DNA of 64,000 nucleotides from Paracoccus fistulariae (lineage in GTDB: Bacteria > Pseudomonadota > Alphaproteobacteria > Rhodobacterales > Rhodobacteraceae): positions 26,205 to 90,204 of the forward strand of contig NZ_CP067137.1 in NCBI RefSeq assembly GCF_028553785.1, in the 5' to 3' direction. The notes under the pieces were generated by a model. That model searched no databases. It was not told the DNA's origin and saw nothing but the letters and a program-made list of their open reading frames with translations. This document shows positions 1-8,511 of the stretch, one piece after another; within the stretch, counting starts at the first letter, position 1, and each line of letters opens with the position of its first letter. The position numbers and the translations under genes were made by a program.

Positions 1-347
1 TGCCGGTCAGCAAGGTCAAGATCCTGATGTTCATGTTCACTGCCTTTTGCGCAACCGTTTTCGCGGTCTGTCAGGTGATGGAGTTCGGCTCGGCCGGTGC
101 GGACCGGGGCCTGCTGAAGGAATTCGAGGCGATCATCGCGGTCGTGATTGGCGGGGCGCTTTTGACCGGCGGCTACGGCTCGGTCATCGGGGCTGCACTT
201 GGTGCGCTGATCTTTGGGGTGGTGCAGCAGGGTCTGTTCTTTGCTGGTGTTGAAAGCTCGCTGTTTCGCGTGTTTTTGGGCGTGATCCTTTTGGGAGCGG
301 TCATCCTGAACACCTATATCCGGCGTATTATCACGGGGGAGCGGTGA
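1..347 (+). CDS. Sugar ABC transporter permease, C-terminal part (5' end outside window)
   Basis: The frame is open from the window edge, so this is the last ~115 residues of an inner-membrane permease. Hydrophobic segments and the glycine-rich stretch [19 protein letters not shown] followed by [15 protein letters not shown] are typical of the RbsC/FrcC/XylH (BPD_transp_2) sugar permease family. It ends in TGA one base before the ATG of the ATPase gene, so the two form an operon and probably a complex. The sugar cannot be read from this piece. Confident on family, not on substrate. Confidence 0.85.
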   Translation, partial: PVSKVKILMFMFTAFCATVFAVCQVMEFGSAGADRGLLKEFEAIIAVVIGGALLTGGYGSVIGAALGALIFGVVQQGLFFAGVESSLFRVFLGVILLGAVILNTYIRRIITGER

Positions 348-348
348 G

Positions 349-1164
349 ATGAGTGATGAGCAACGGGCCACAGCCACGGCGCCTGAAGCGGCACCGATTA
401 TCGAGATGCGGAACATCGAAAAGCACTTTGGCAGCGTGATCGCGCTGGCGGGTGTCAGTTTCGATGTGCGCGCAGGCGAGTGTCATTGCTTGCTGGGCGA
501 TAACGGTGCAGGCAAATCGACATTCATCAAAACGATGTCGGGTGTTCACAAACCGACAGCGGGCGAGATCTATTTCGAGGGCAAGCCCATGCATTTCGAG
601 GACCCGCGCGACGCGATCGCCGCCGGGATTGCGACGGTGCATCAGCACCTTGCCATGATCCCGCTGATGAGCGTGTCGCGCAATTTCTTCATGGGCAACG
701 AGCCCGAGCGAAAAGTGGCTGGGATCCGCTTTTTCGACAAGAAACATGCCGACGCTGTGACCGTGGATGAAATGCGGAAGATGGGCATCAACCTGCGTGG
801 CCCGGATCAGGCGGTTGGCACACTGTCGGGGGGAGAGCGTCAGACCGTAGCTATTGCCCGGGCGGTGCATTTTGGCGCCAAGATCCTGATTCTGGACGAG
901 CCGACCTCGGCCCTTGGGGTGCGCCAGACCTCGAACGTTCTGGCGACCATCGACCGCGTCCGTAAACAAGGCGTTGGCGTTGTGTTCATCAGCCACAACG
1001 TGCGCCACGCCCTTGCGGTCGGCGACCGCTTTACCGTGCTGAACCGTGGCAAGACCTTGGGGACGGCAAAACGTGGAGAGATCTCGCCCGAGGAATTGCA
1101 GGACCTGATGGCCGGCGGGCAAGAGCTTGCGCAGCTTGAGGGCTCGCTCGGCGGTACGGTCTGA
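349..1164 (+). CDS. Sugar ABC transporter ATP-binding protein (FrcA-like, single-domain)
   Basis: Cytoplasmic ATPase of a carbohydrate importer, 271 aa. Visible motifs are Walker [10 protein letters not shown] (50-58), a Q-loop near Gln99, the signature LSGGERQ (159-165), Walker B ILILDE (179-184) and the switch histidine in SHN (216). There is only one ATPase domain, as in FrcA-type fructose/ribose importers and unlike the double-domain RbsA/MglA type. It starts directly after the permease stop, so it is co-transcribed. A sugar oxidoreductase and isomerase pair lies at 26990-29136 and could act on the same class of sugar, but nothing in the sequence links them directly. Confidence 0.92.
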   Translation: MSDEQRATATAPEAAPIIEMRNIEKHFGSVIALAGVSFDVRAGECHCLLGDNGAGKSTFIKTMSGVHKPTAGEIYFEGKPMHFEDPRDAIAAGIATVHQHLAMIPLMSVSRNFFMGNEPERKVAGIRFFDKKHADAVTVDEMRKMGINLRGPDQAVGTLSGGERQTVAIARAVHFGAKILILDEPTSALGVRQTSNVLATIDRVRKQGVGVVFISHNVRHALAVGDRFTVLNRGKTLGTAKRGEISPEELQDLMAGGQELAQLEGSLGGTV

Positions 1165-1183
1165 CTTCCTTTGATGGCAGGGG

Positions 1184-1201
1184 GCGGCCTGATCAGGCTG
1201 C
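1184..1201 (+). terminator. Possible terminator hairpin after the sugar ABC operon
   Basis: A perfect 12-bp palindrome GCCTGATCAGGC lies at 1187-1198, extended by one G-U pair on each side and followed by GCTTTTC. It is 20 bases past the ATPase stop. The stem is short and the T-run weak, so this is tentative. Confidence 0.35.
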
Positions 1202-1217
1202 GCTTTTCGGGATCAGG

Positions 1218-1418
1218 TCAACACCACTTTCGGCGAGCGGCACCGTCAGGTTGTTTTATTGTTCGGGTCTGGCCAAGACCTATTTGAACCGCCCGGCATT
1301 TTTTGGCCCAGTCCAGACAGGCCGCTTGGCGCGGGCCTCCCAACCTGCCAAGGGCTTGACGGGAGCCGTAGCAGAAATGGGCCGGGTCGCTGAAGTCGCT
1401 TTGATAGGTCAGTGTCAC
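1218..1418 (-). CDS. Hypothetical 66-aa protein, uncertain
   Basis: A GTG-started frame that begins 9 bases after the stop of the small gene at 1428-1538 and lies in the same frame. The predicted protein contains SDPAHFCYGSRQALGRLGG and DWAKKCRAVQ, which read like real protein, but I do not recognise a family and see no clear ribosome binding site. It may be the last gene of the small minus-strand operon that starts at 2211, or chance coding in GC-rich DNA. Confidence 0.3.
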   Translation of the reverse strand: MTLTYQSDFSDPAHFCYGSRQALGRLGGPRQAACLDWAKKCRAVQIGLGQTRTIKQPDGAARRKWC

Positions 1419-1427
1419 AATCGCGGC

Positions 1428-1538
1428 CTACCGTTTAATTTTCGCCGCACGCCACAGATGGGCGCCAACCGGCTGCTTGGAGCGAGGCTGTCGGCTTTGG
1501 GCATAGGTCTGCTGGAGGGTGGGGATGTGCGTGTTCAT
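1428..1538 (-). CDS. Small basic 36-aa protein
   Basis: A short frame reading MNTHIPTLQQTYAQ at the start and ending WRAAKIKR. The start is supported by a good ribosome binding site, CAGGAG 7 bases before the ATG. The product is basic, with no membrane segment or known motif that I recognise. It lies downstream of the frameshifted gene at 1654-2211 on the same strand, so the two may be one plasmid accessory operon. Function unknown. Confidence 0.5.
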   Translation of the reverse strand: MNTHIPTLQQTYAQSRQPRSKQPVGAHLWRAAKIKR

Positions 1539-1653
1539 GGCAGGTCTCCTGCGGGTGGTATGGGCGTGGGGGCGCGATCGCTGGTCCGGGTGGATCAACG
1601 GAGCGCAAAGCATGCGTGACGTAGGGCCAGCCGAGGCTCCGGCTGGCGATGGG

Positions 1654-2211
1654 TCAGGGAGTTTGGGAGCGATCTTCGCGGATCGCGACACCGGTCGGGC
1701 GGCGGGTCAGATCCAGAGCCTGTTCGCCCGGTCGGCCTCGAATTCCGCGTCCCAGCCGTGCAGGTCCAGCATGATCAGCGCATGCAGATGGCCGGATCAG
1801 GCCGGGGATACGGCTGCCATAGCCATAGCGGGTCAGTCTGCAAAGCCGCAGGCAGTGCTGCACCTGTCGGCTGCCCGCGTGGAACTCGGCGCAGGTCTCG
1901 GCGCTCAGAAACGCCCAGATCGCGTCCCCCATCTCCAGCAGCAGCGCATCGTCGGGATGACAGGCATCCGCGTCCAATAGCGCGGCCAGAATCTGGATGA
2001 CCCGCGCATGCGCCTCTTCCGAGGCAATCAACCACGGGCGCCAGGCCGGATCCCAGCAATCGATCTCGCACATGTCAGCCTCGGCCGTGACGTAATGCGA
2101 GAGCGCGTCGGTCAACTGATCGAACAGCGCCAGAACGGGGCTGGTATAAAGGGCAGCAAGCGGCAGGGGTTCAGTCGCGCTATCGCGCGTGGTAGGCGTC
2201 AAGACAGCCAT
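1654..2211 (-). pseudogene. Hypothetical protein, probably frameshifted near its C-terminus
   Basis: The start is the ATG at 2211, with AAGGAG seven bases upstream, so the longer open frame to 2541 is not used. Residues 1 to ~140 read as a helical, Trp-rich soluble protein (for example DPAWRPWLIASEEAHA). After GSRIPGLIR the frame turns into low-complexity Arg/Gly/Pro sequence. The adjacent frame from about 1791 gives HLHALIMLDLHGWDAEF and stops at 1707 after NRLWI, which looks like the genuine tail. One extra base near 1789-1793 would explain this. Family not recognised. It is divergent from the ribbon-helix-helix gene at 2332. Confidence 0.5.
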
Positions 2212-2331
2212 GGGGATCTCCTTATAGATCGTCGTGGTCAGAGCGAGGGTGAAAGGTGCGAACTTTCCCCTTGCTCGCGCATCATGTAGTGTTGTAGTCA
2301 TTAAGTCAACCGGCTTTTTGAGGAAAATCGC

Positions 2332-2514
2332 ATGACTGAGACAAAGAAGATGGGCCGTCCGAAAGCGGACACCGAGGTCATTACCTTGCGCATGCAGCGA
2401 TCCATGCTTGCCGCCTTGGATGACTACCGTCGCGACGTGCCTGACCTGCCAACTCGGCCAGAGATGATCAGGCGAATATTGGCCGATGTGCTGAACCTCG
2501 AAGAGGAAAGCTGA
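2332..2514 (+). CDS. Ribbon-helix-helix-like small DNA-binding protein
   Basis: 60 aa. The core VITLRMQRSMLAALDDYRRD followed by TRPEMIRRILADVL has the beta-strand/helix/helix pattern of CopG/Arc-type plasmid regulators, preceded by a basic N-terminus (KKMGRPKAD). Such proteins control copy number, toxin-antitoxin operons or mobilisation. No toxin gene follows it. The 120-base gap to the divergent gene at 2211 could hold its operator. The family call rests on pattern, not on a database match. Confidence 0.6.
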   Translation: MTETKKMGRPKADTEVITLRMQRSMLAALDDYRRDVPDLPTRPEMIRRILADVLNLEEES

Positions 2515-2736
2515 TCGAGGAAAGGGCGGACCTTTCTGCAAGGATCACTCCGGCCCATTGGTGACGCGACGCCCTTGAGGGATAGAATGCCTGGGTTTGT
2601 CAGAGCCGCCCGATTGGATAATCCATCCTCAGGTTCTGATCAGGAACATCTTTGCTGGTCGAGGCAACCCTGGTGATCAGGGTCGACTTCTGATCCTGGC
2701 TGCTCTTTTGAAGGAAAATATCCGCTTCATCTCGTC

Positions 2737-2812
2737 TGCCCGATAATCCCTCCCGATCAGGTTCGCCCCATATTATCGGGTCGGATAAAACCCCGGCGGG
2801 TATTATCGGGCA
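2737..2812. repeat. TATTATCGGG repeat cluster with an 11-bp inverted pair
   Basis: TATTATCGGG occurs at 2771-2780 and 2801-2810, exactly 30 bases apart. TGCCCGATAAT at 2737-2747 is the exact inverse of ATTATCGGGCA at 2802-2812. Three copies of one core with helical-turn spacing suggest a protein-binding array such as an iteron, operator or recombinase site. No cognate gene is identified. Confidence 0.55.
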
Positions 2813-2937
2813 GTTGTTGAACGAGTGGCCGGTCGGTCCCGGAGGTGGTGCCCGCATCAGTCAGGTGATGCCCTTGCCAGGGCCAGAACGCGCCGAACCC
2901 GCTGGAAACAAGCCGATAAATTTTTATCCCGAACAGG

Positions 2938-2974
2938 AAACGGACCGCGTCCAACGCTCGGCCGCGGTCCGTTT
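2938..2974. repeat. Perfect 12-bp inverted repeat
   Basis: AAACGGACCGCG at 2938-2949 is inverted exactly at 2963-2974 with a 13-base spacer. It could be an operator or transcript hairpin. There is no T-run after it and it does not end a gene, so a terminator is unlikely. Confidence 0.5.
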
Positions 2975-3074
2975 GGCATCTCGGGTAAAATCCGGGTCGG
3001 TAAATGGGGGCGCCGCGGTCGTCGGGCAACGGAAGCGCGAAAGCCTACGAAAGCTGACTCTCGCACCCCAAGGC

Positions 3075-3356
3075 TCAGCCCGCGGCCCGCCGACGCTTGC
3101 GGCCATCCGGCCGCGCCTTGCCCTCACGCCCGATCGCCCGCAGATAGCTGCCAAGCGTGCTGGCGCTGATCGCGATGCCGCAGTCTCCCAACTGGCCGGC
3201 AAGATCACCCAGCGAATAGCCCGCCGCCCGCGCTGCCCGGATCTCGGGCGCAAGCGCCGCCACGGCGTCCCGAGCCGTCAGGCTGGCCCGGGGTTTGGGT
3301 GGCAGCGTCTGCAATTCCTCGCGCAGCATCTCGATCGTCTCGGGGGAAATGGGCAT
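3075..3356 (-). CDS. Putative helix-turn-helix plasmid protein, 93 aa
   Basis: The start is the ATG at 3356, preceded by AGGAG, giving MPISPETIEMLREELQ; the longer frame upstream is not supported. The central part, IRAARAAGYSLGDLAGQLGD followed by GIAISASTLGSYLRAIGRE, has the rhythm of a DNA-binding helix-turn-helix seen in many small plasmid proteins. The tail is strongly basic (KARPDGRKRRRAA). Role on the plasmid (copy control, mobilisation or other) is not shown by the sequence. Confidence 0.55.
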   Translation of the reverse strand: MPISPETIEMLREELQTLPPKPRASLTARDAVAALAPEIRAARAAGYSLGDLAGQLGDCGIAISASTLGSYLRAIGREGKARPDGRKRRRAAG

Positions 3357-3613
3357 CGTCGGTCTCCTGTTGTGTTGGCCGACCGATATATTAAGCGCGT
3401 TTCCGCGCCGCGCCACAACCGCGTCACCGCAATCCACAGGGAAATGCGTCACGGGATCGGCCAACTGAAAACAGCGCGACATCAGCGGAATATCCTTCCC
3501 CATCGGGCCGCGCAGCGGGGCGGTGCGGTAGCTGTGGTGTCCGGCGTCAGCGTCAATGGGACAGTTCAGGGTGATTTGATCAGAGACAGAAACCCGGAAC
3601 CAGGCAGGGCCAA

Positions 3614-3733
3614 GGTAAGAACGTCGTCAAGGACATCCGCCGTGCGACGCACAAACAATATTCGGCCGCGGAGAAGATCAGGATCGTGCTGGACGGCCCG
3701 AAGGGCGAGGACAGCATTGCCGAGCTGTGCCGA
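3614..3733 (+). pseudogene. Remnant of an IS3-family transposase OrfA
   Basis: The frame reads KDIRRATHKQYSAAEKIRIV and continues GPKGEDSIAELCR, the well-known start of IS3-type OrfA proteins. It then breaks off, the downstream sequence has no transposase similarity, and no OrfB follows. This is a scar, about 40 codons long, just upstream of the iron-uptake operon. Confidence 0.65.
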
Positions 3734-3811
3734 CCGCTCTGTGCCCGAGGATGAAAAGCGCCGCGCCCGTGGGACAGGCGAGAGGGGAAAATAGCCCTCC
3801 CCAGCCATTAG

Positions 3812-3838
3812 TTGACAAATTAACTCGGAAAATATAGC
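3812..3838 (+). promoter_or_regulatory. Candidate promoter of the iron ABC operon
   Basis: TTGACA at 3812-3817 and TATAGC at 3833-3838 with 15 bases between, in a locally AT-rich patch 33 bases before the ATG. AGTT and AACT halves around the -35 form a loose palindrome that might bind an iron regulator. The spacing is short, so confidence is low. Confidence 0.35.
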
Positions 3839-3870
3839 CCGTATCGAACATCTCAACTGGAGCGTCGCGC

Positions 3871-4995
3871 ATGTTCACTCGATTTTCCGCAAGTGCAGCC
3901 GTGCTGGCTGCGGCGTATTTCTCGCAGGCTTTGGCAGATCCCGTGACCATTACCGACGTGACCGGACGAGAGGTTACGGTGGAGGCGCCGGCAAAGCGGA
4001 TTATCCTCGGCGAGGGGCGGCAGATCTACCTGCTTGGCGTGCTGGAACGCGAAGCGCCCTTCAGTCGCGTGGTGGGCTGGCGCGAGGATCTGCTGCAAGC
4101 CGACCCCGATACCTATGCGCTTTATGCCGGGAAATTCCCCGAACTCAAGGATCTGCCCACCTTTGGCGGCTTCAAGGATGGCACTTTCGACGTCGAGCAA
4201 GCCGCCGCGCTGGATCCTGATGTCGTGCTGATGAATTTCGAGGCGAAGCAGGCGACCGAGGATGCGGGCTATGATGACAAGCTGGCCGAACTGGGCATTC
4301 CGATCGTCTATGTCGATTTCCGCGAGGATCCGATGGCCCATAGCATCCAGTCCATGCGCATCATGGGCCAGCTGATCGGTCAAGAGGAAAAGGCCGAGGA
4401 ATATATCGGTTTCGTCGAACAGCAGATGGCGCGGGTCACCGATGTGCTGGCCGATGCCGAATTCGAACGCCCGAGGGTCTTTGTCGACCGCGCCGGCGGC
4501 TATTCCGATGATTGCTGCATGACCTTCGGCGCCGGCAATTTCGGCGACTATGTCGAGATCGTCGGCGGCACGAATATCGCCAGCGACATTCTGCCCACCA
4601 CCTTCGGGACGCTGAACCCTGAACAGATCATTGCCGCCAACCCCCAGCAGGTGATCGTCACCGGCGGCCAGTGGGAGGCCTATGTCCCCGGCGGTGCCTG
4701 GGTCGGCCTGGGTCCGGGATCGGACATGGCCGAGGCCCGCAGCAAGCTGGAAGCCCTGACCCACCGCACCGCAATGACCGGCATCGACGCCGTCAAGACC
4801 GGAGAGGTTCACGCCATCTGGCATCAGTTCTACGACAACCCCTATTATTTTGTGGCGGTACAACGTCTGGCGAAGTGGTTTCACCCAGAACTCTTCGCCG
4901 AGCTCGATCCAGAAGCTACATTGCAGGAGCTGCACGAACGTTTCCTGCCGGTGCCCTACAAGCCCGGGTATTGGGTCTCTTTGAATGAACAGTAA
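3871..4995 (+). CDS. Iron(III)/siderophore ABC transporter substrate-binding protein
   Basis: 374 aa. A signal peptide of about 22 residues ends ...SQALA before DPVTITDVTGREV, the classic FecB/FepB-type opening in which a chelate binder begins with its conserved Asp-Val-Thr-Gly-Arg strand. It is periplasmic and captures a ferric chelate for the permease encoded next. The start follows a GGAG element. Its 3' end overlaps the permease gene by 11 bases, so the two are translationally coupled. The chelate type is not readable. Confidence 0.88.
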   Translation: MFTRFSASAAVLAAAYFSQALADPVTITDVTGREVTVEAPAKRIILGEGRQIYLLGVLEREAPFSRVVGWREDLLQADPDTYALYAGKFPELKDLPTFGGFKDGTFDVEQAAALDPDVVLMNFEAKQATEDAGYDDKLAELGIPIVYVDFREDPMAHSIQSMRIMGQLIGQEEKAEEYIGFVEQQMARVTDVLADAEFERPRVFVDRAGGYSDDCCMTFGAGNFGDYVEIVGGTNIASDILPTTFGTLNPEQIIAANPQQVIVTGGQWEAYVPGGAWVGLGPGSDMAEARSKLEALTHRTAMTGIDAVKTGEVHAIWHQFYDNPYYFVAVQRLAKWFHPELFAELDPEATLQELHERFLPVPYKPGYWVSLNEQ

Positions 4996-6055
4996 TGCAG
5001 GCCCCAGCGGACAAGCTGCTGAAGGGCGCGATTTCTATCGCGCCCTTGTTCTTCGCAGACAGATGATCCTGCTGGGGCTGTCGGTGGCGTTGCTGATAAG
5101 CCTTTGCGTGGATCTGGCACTGGGACCGGCGAATTACGAACTGGGACAGGTCATTCGGGCGCTGTTCCTGCCCGGCGCGGTGGACGATCAGTTACGCGTT
5201 ATCCTGTGGGAGATCCGGATGCCGGTCGCCCTGATGGCGCTGGTCGTCGGTGCCAGCCTGTCGGTCGCGGGCATGCAGATGCAGACCATCCTGAACAACC
5301 CTCTGGCCAGCCCCTTCACTCTGGGCATCTCAGCCGGGGCGGGGTTCGGCGCGGCACTGGCGCTGGCCTTCGGGGTGTCGCTGTTTCCGCTGGCGGTCGA
5401 TTATATCATTCCGGTCAATGCCTTTCTGATGGCCATGCTGACATCGCTGGCGATCTATGCACTTAGCCTGCGGCGCGGCGTGACCAGCGAAACCATCGTG
5501 CTGCTGGGGATTGCGCTGGTCTTCATCTTCAACGCGCTGATGTCGCTGATCCAGTTCTTTGCCAGCCAGCAGGCGGTGGCGGCCGTGGTCTTCTGGACCA
5601 TGGGTAGCCTGACCAAGGCGACATGGCCGAAACTGTGGGTGTCGCTGGCGGTTCTGGTCGTAGCCATTCCACTGCTGGCTCGGCGCGGCTGGTCGCTGAC
5701 TGCCATGCGGCTTGGGGATGCCAAGGCGGAAAGCATGGGCGTCAACCTTCGCGGGTTGCGTCTTGAGGCGCTGATGATTGTCAGCCTGCTGGCCTCGATC
5801 TCGGTGTCCTTTGTCGGCACCATCGGCTTTATCGGGCTGGTCGGGCCGCATATCGCGCGGATGCTGCTGGGCGAAGATCAGCGCTTTCTGTTGCCCGGAG
5901 CCGCCATTTCCGGGGCGCTGATCCTGTCGGTGGGATCGGTCCTGTCGAAGATGATCATCCCGGGCACGGTAATCCCGATCGGCATCGTGACATCCATCGT
6001 CGGCATCCCCTTCTTTCTTTATCTGATCCTGAACCGCCGGGTGGCGACATGGTAA
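4985..6055 (+). CDS. FecCD-family iron-chelate ABC permease
   Basis: 356 aa with about nine or ten hydrophobic segments. The family landmarks are visible: LREIRMP-like WEIRMPVALMALVVGASLS, then GMQMQTILNNPLASPFTLG, and GTIGFIGLVGPHIARMLLG near the C-terminus, which is the ATPase-contact loop region. It probably works as a homodimer because only one permease gene is present. It overlaps the binding-protein gene upstream by 11 bases and the ATPase gene downstream by 7. Confidence 0.92.
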   Translation: MNSNAGPSGQAAEGRDFYRALVLRRQMILLGLSVALLISLCVDLALGPANYELGQVIRALFLPGAVDDQLRVILWEIRMPVALMALVVGASLSVAGMQMQTILNNPLASPFTLGISAGAGFGAALALAFGVSLFPLAVDYIIPVNAFLMAMLTSLAIYALSLRRGVTSETIVLLGIALVFIFNALMSLIQFFASQQAVAAVVFWTMGSLTKATWPKLWVSLAVLVVAIPLLARRGWSLTAMRLGDAKAESMGVNLRGLRLEALMIVSLLASISVSFVGTIGFIGLVGPHIARMLLGEDQRFLLPGAAISGALILSVGSVLSKMIIPGTVIPIGIVTSIVGIPFFLYLILNRRVATW

Positions 6056-6855
6056 GCCTGCAACTGCGTGACGTTTCCGCCGGCTATTCTGGCAATGCGG
6101 TAATCTCGGGCGTCTCGACACCGCCCCTGCACGGGGGGCAGGTCGTTGCATTGCTGGGGGCGAACGCAGCGGGTAAATCGACGCTGTTCCGGCGCATCTT
6201 CGGCCTTTTGCACGGCGGCGGGGATGTCCAGGTCGAAGGGGCCAAAAGCGCGAAACCGATCGCCTATATGCCGCAGGACAATGGCGCGCGCCCGGTTCTG
6301 TCGGTCTACGAATCCATCCTGCTCGCGCGGATGCAGGGTCGCCGACTGAAGGTCTTTGACGAGGATCACGCCAAGGTCGAGGAGATGCTGCGCCTGCTGG
6401 GCATAACCCATCTGCGCGGCCGTAATCTCGGCGATCTCAGCGGCGGACAGCGCCAGATGGTCAGCGCGGCACAGGCATTGGCACAGGACCCGCAGATCCT
6501 GCTGCTGGACGAGCCGACCTCGGCGCTGGATCTCAGCCATCAGATCGACCTGCTGTCACTGCTGCGCAGGCTCGCGGATGAGCAGGGATTGCTGATCATT
6601 GTCGCGCTGCACGATCTTGGTCATGCCCTGCGCTTCAGCCATGCGGCAATCGTGCTGCATCAAGGCGGGCTGATCGCCTGCGGACCGACCGGTGAAGTCA
6701 TTACGCCGAAACTGCTGGAGGAGGTGTTCGATGTCGAGGCAAGGATCGAGTGCTGTTCCAGGGGGCGCCCGCAACTGATTGTCGATAGTCGCCTTCAGAA
6801 TTCGCCGATCAGCTCCAGGCTCTCCGAGAGTGTCCGGTCTTCTGTGGATGGCTGA
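6049..6855 (+). CDS. Iron-chelate ABC transporter ATP-binding protein, C-terminus altered by IS insertion
   Basis: Walker A is GANAAGKST (37-45), signature LSGGQRQ, Walker [13 protein letters not shown]. This is a FecE/FhuC-type ATPase that energises the permease encoded just upstream. The usual end of the family comes around RGRPQLIVDS. Here the frame continues into the IS256 element that begins at 6826 and ends with codons copied from its left inverted repeat (SESVRSSVDG). With the IS and one target copy removed, the frame would run on to 8511, so the original 3' end may already have been lost. The catalytic part is intact and probably functional. Confidence 0.88.
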   Translation: MVSLQLRDVSAGYSGNAVISGVSTPPLHGGQVVALLGANAAGKSTLFRRIFGLLHGGGDVQVEGAKSAKPIAYMPQDNGARPVLSVYESILLARMQGRRLKVFDEDHAKVEEMLRLLGITHLRGRNLGDLSGGQRQMVSAAQALAQDPQILLLDEPTSALDLSHQIDLLSLLRRLADEQGLLIIVALHDLGHALRFSHAAIVLHQGGLIACGPTGEVITPKLLEEVFDVEARIECCSRGRPQLIVDSRLQNSPISSRLSESVRSSVDG

Positions 6856-8158
6856 TTGGGTCCATGCTTCCTGAGAGGAGCAAGGACCATGACGATTTCG
6901 AACGAACTGCTGGACGAGCTGCTGAAAGGCTGCAAGCGGCCTGAGGATCTGCTGGGCGACGCCGGGCTGATGAAGGAACTGAAGATCCGGCTGATGGAGC
7001 GGATGCTCGGGGCCGAGTTGACGGCACATCTGGGCTATGAGGCTGGTGCGGAGCCGCCGGCTGAGCAGACCAACCGCCGGAACGGGATCGCGACGAAGAG
7101 GGTGAAGGGCTCGGACGGCGAGGTGCCGCTTTCGGTGCCGCGAGACCGGGAGGGCAGCTTCGAGCCCGAGCTGGTGAAGAAGGGCCAGACCCGGATCGAT
7201 GGGGTGGATGACAAGATCATCGGGCTTTACGCTGCTGGGCTGTCGGTTCGGGACATCCAGGCCCACCTGGAAGATCTTTACGGCCTGCGGGTTTCGCCCG
7301 ACCTGATCAGCCGCGTCACGGATGCCGTGCTGGACGAGGTCCGCGAGTGGCAGCACCGGGCGCTGGACCGGATGTATCCGATCGTCATTTTCGATGCCCT
7401 GCGCGTGAAGATCCGCGATGCTGACAGCCGGATGGTCAAAAACAAGGCCGTTTACATCGCCTTGGGCGTCACCCGGGAAGGGGATCGCGAGGTTCTGGGG
7501 CTCTGGATCGCCGACAACGAGGGCGCGAAGTTCTGGCTGTCGGTGATGAATGAGCTGCGCAACCGGGGCGTTCAGGACATCCTGATCGCGGTCGTGGACG
7601 GGCTGAAGGGCTTCCCCGAGGCCATCACTGCGGCCTTCCCCGAGACCACGGTCCAGACCTGCATCGTTCACCTGATCCGGCATTCGATGAACTTCTGCAG
7701 CTGGAAGGACCGCAAGGCCGTGGCGGCCGACCTGCGCCCGATTTACGAGGCCCCCACCGCTGAGCAGGCCGCCCGCCAACTGGGTGCCTTCGAGGAGAAA
7801 TGGGCCGGGAAATACCCATCCATCGCCCCGGCCTGGCGCCGGGCATGGGCGGAAGTGACCCCGTTCTACGCCTTCAGCGCGGCGATCCGGAAGATCATCT
7901 ACACCACGAATGCGGTGGAATCGCTGAACCGCGTGCTGCGGAAAACGCTGAAGACCAAGGGCTCGTTCCCAACCGAGGAGGCCGCAACGAAGCTGATCTT
8001 CCTCGCCATCCGCAACTTCGAAAAGGGCGGCCGCGCGGTCCGGGAATGGGTTGCGGCCCGCAATCAGCTGGCCATAATGTTCGCAGGGCGCTTCGACGCC
8101 TGAACGTATCTGAAAACCGCATGGGCCACATCAGATACACAGAGTTTCAGACACTCCC
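6826..8158 (+). mobile_element. IS256-family insertion sequence, copy 1
   Basis: 1333 bp, from left end GAGAGTGTCCGG to right end CAGACACTCCC, whose inverse GGGAGTGTCTG pairs with the left end. Flanks are GGCTCTCC (6818-6825) and GGCTCTCG (8159-8166), a 7-of-8 match to the 8-bp duplication expected for the family. A second copy of equal length lies at 38410-39742 in the opposite orientation. Confidence 0.9.
6889..8103 (+). CDS. IS256-family (mutator type) transposase
   Basis: 404 aa from the ATG at 6889, preceded by GAGGAG; an upstream in-frame start lies in the terminal repeat region. The catalytic neighbourhoods IVIFDALRVKIRD, VVDGLKGFPEAI and TTNAVESLNRVLRKTLK carry the DDE residues of the family. 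Full length and identical in protein sequence to the copy at 38465-39679, so both are probably active or recently so. It moves the element by cut-and-paste or copy-out. Confidence 0.95.
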   Translation: MTISNELLDELLKGCKRPEDLLGDAGLMKELKIRLMERMLGAELTAHLGYEAGAEPPAEQTNRRNGIATKRVKGSDGEVPLSVPRDREGSFEPELVKKGQTRIDGVDDKIIGLYAAGLSVRDIQAHLEDLYGLRVSPDLISRVTDAVLDEVREWQHRALDRMYPIVIFDALRVKIRDADSRMVKNKAVYIALGVTREGDREVLGLWIADNEGAKFWLSVMNELRNRGVQDILIAVVDGLKGFPEAITAAFPETTVQTCIVHLIRHSMNFCSWKDRKAVAADLRPIYEAPTAEQAARQLGAFEEKWAGKYPSIAPAWRRAWAEVTPFYAFSAAIRKIIYTTNAVESLNRVLRKTLKTKGSFPTEEAATKLIFLAIRNFEKGGRAVREWVAARNQLAIMFAGRFDA

Positions 8159-8223
8159 GGCTCTCGCCTGACCGGAGCCGAAGGAAGGTTAACTTACGCA
8201 ACCATATCTCGCAGCAGATTGAA

Positions 8224-8511
8224 TTGCGTCTGATTGAAGCACTAACAAACGGGACCACCCGAGTGAGGCCTATCATCGCGGCCTATATTTCCCTCTGCGC
8301 CCCGGAACTTTCTCCCTATGCGAAGCAGGATTTCGTCAACACCTTCCTCAATCCGGATCTCAGCCTGTCAGGCCGCAAGCAGCCGCATATCTGCCACACG
8401 ACCGCTGCTTGTCCGCCACTTCTCCAATCCCTAGGCGTGATTGATGACATGTGCCCTGATTTCGTACTATACCCTATCGCGGGCGTTAAAACAGGCAGGA
8501 GGACGCCATGA
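8224..8511 (+). CDS. Uncertain TTG-started ORF of 95 aa
   Basis: A frame that continues the reading frame of the interrupted ATPase gene past the IS. It has an alternative start, no ribosome binding site that I can see and no recognisable motif. Its stop overlaps the ATG of the next small frame as ATGA, the only point in its favour. It may be the downstream remnant of a fused frame rather than a gene. Confidence 0.2.
   Translation: MRLIEALTNGTTRVRPIIAAYISLCAPELSPYAKQDFVNTFLNPDLSLSGRKQPHICHTTAACPPLLQSLGVIDDMCPDFVLYPIAGVKTGRRTP

Larger units (their letters stand above)
2515..3074. other. Non-coding stretch with repeats
   Basis: No convincing gene in 560 bases. Open frames here are Arg/Pro-rich and look like GC artefacts. 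The stretch holds the TATTATCGGG repeat cluster and a 12-bp inverted repeat, both listed separately, and several TGATCAGG-like words at about 2635-2760. Confidence 0.5.

Noticed and set aside
2814..3794. 326-codon plus frame across 2814-3794
   Set aside because: It overlaps the RBS-supported HTH gene on the other strand, crosses the IS3 remnant out of phase, and is Arg/Pro-rich without motifs.
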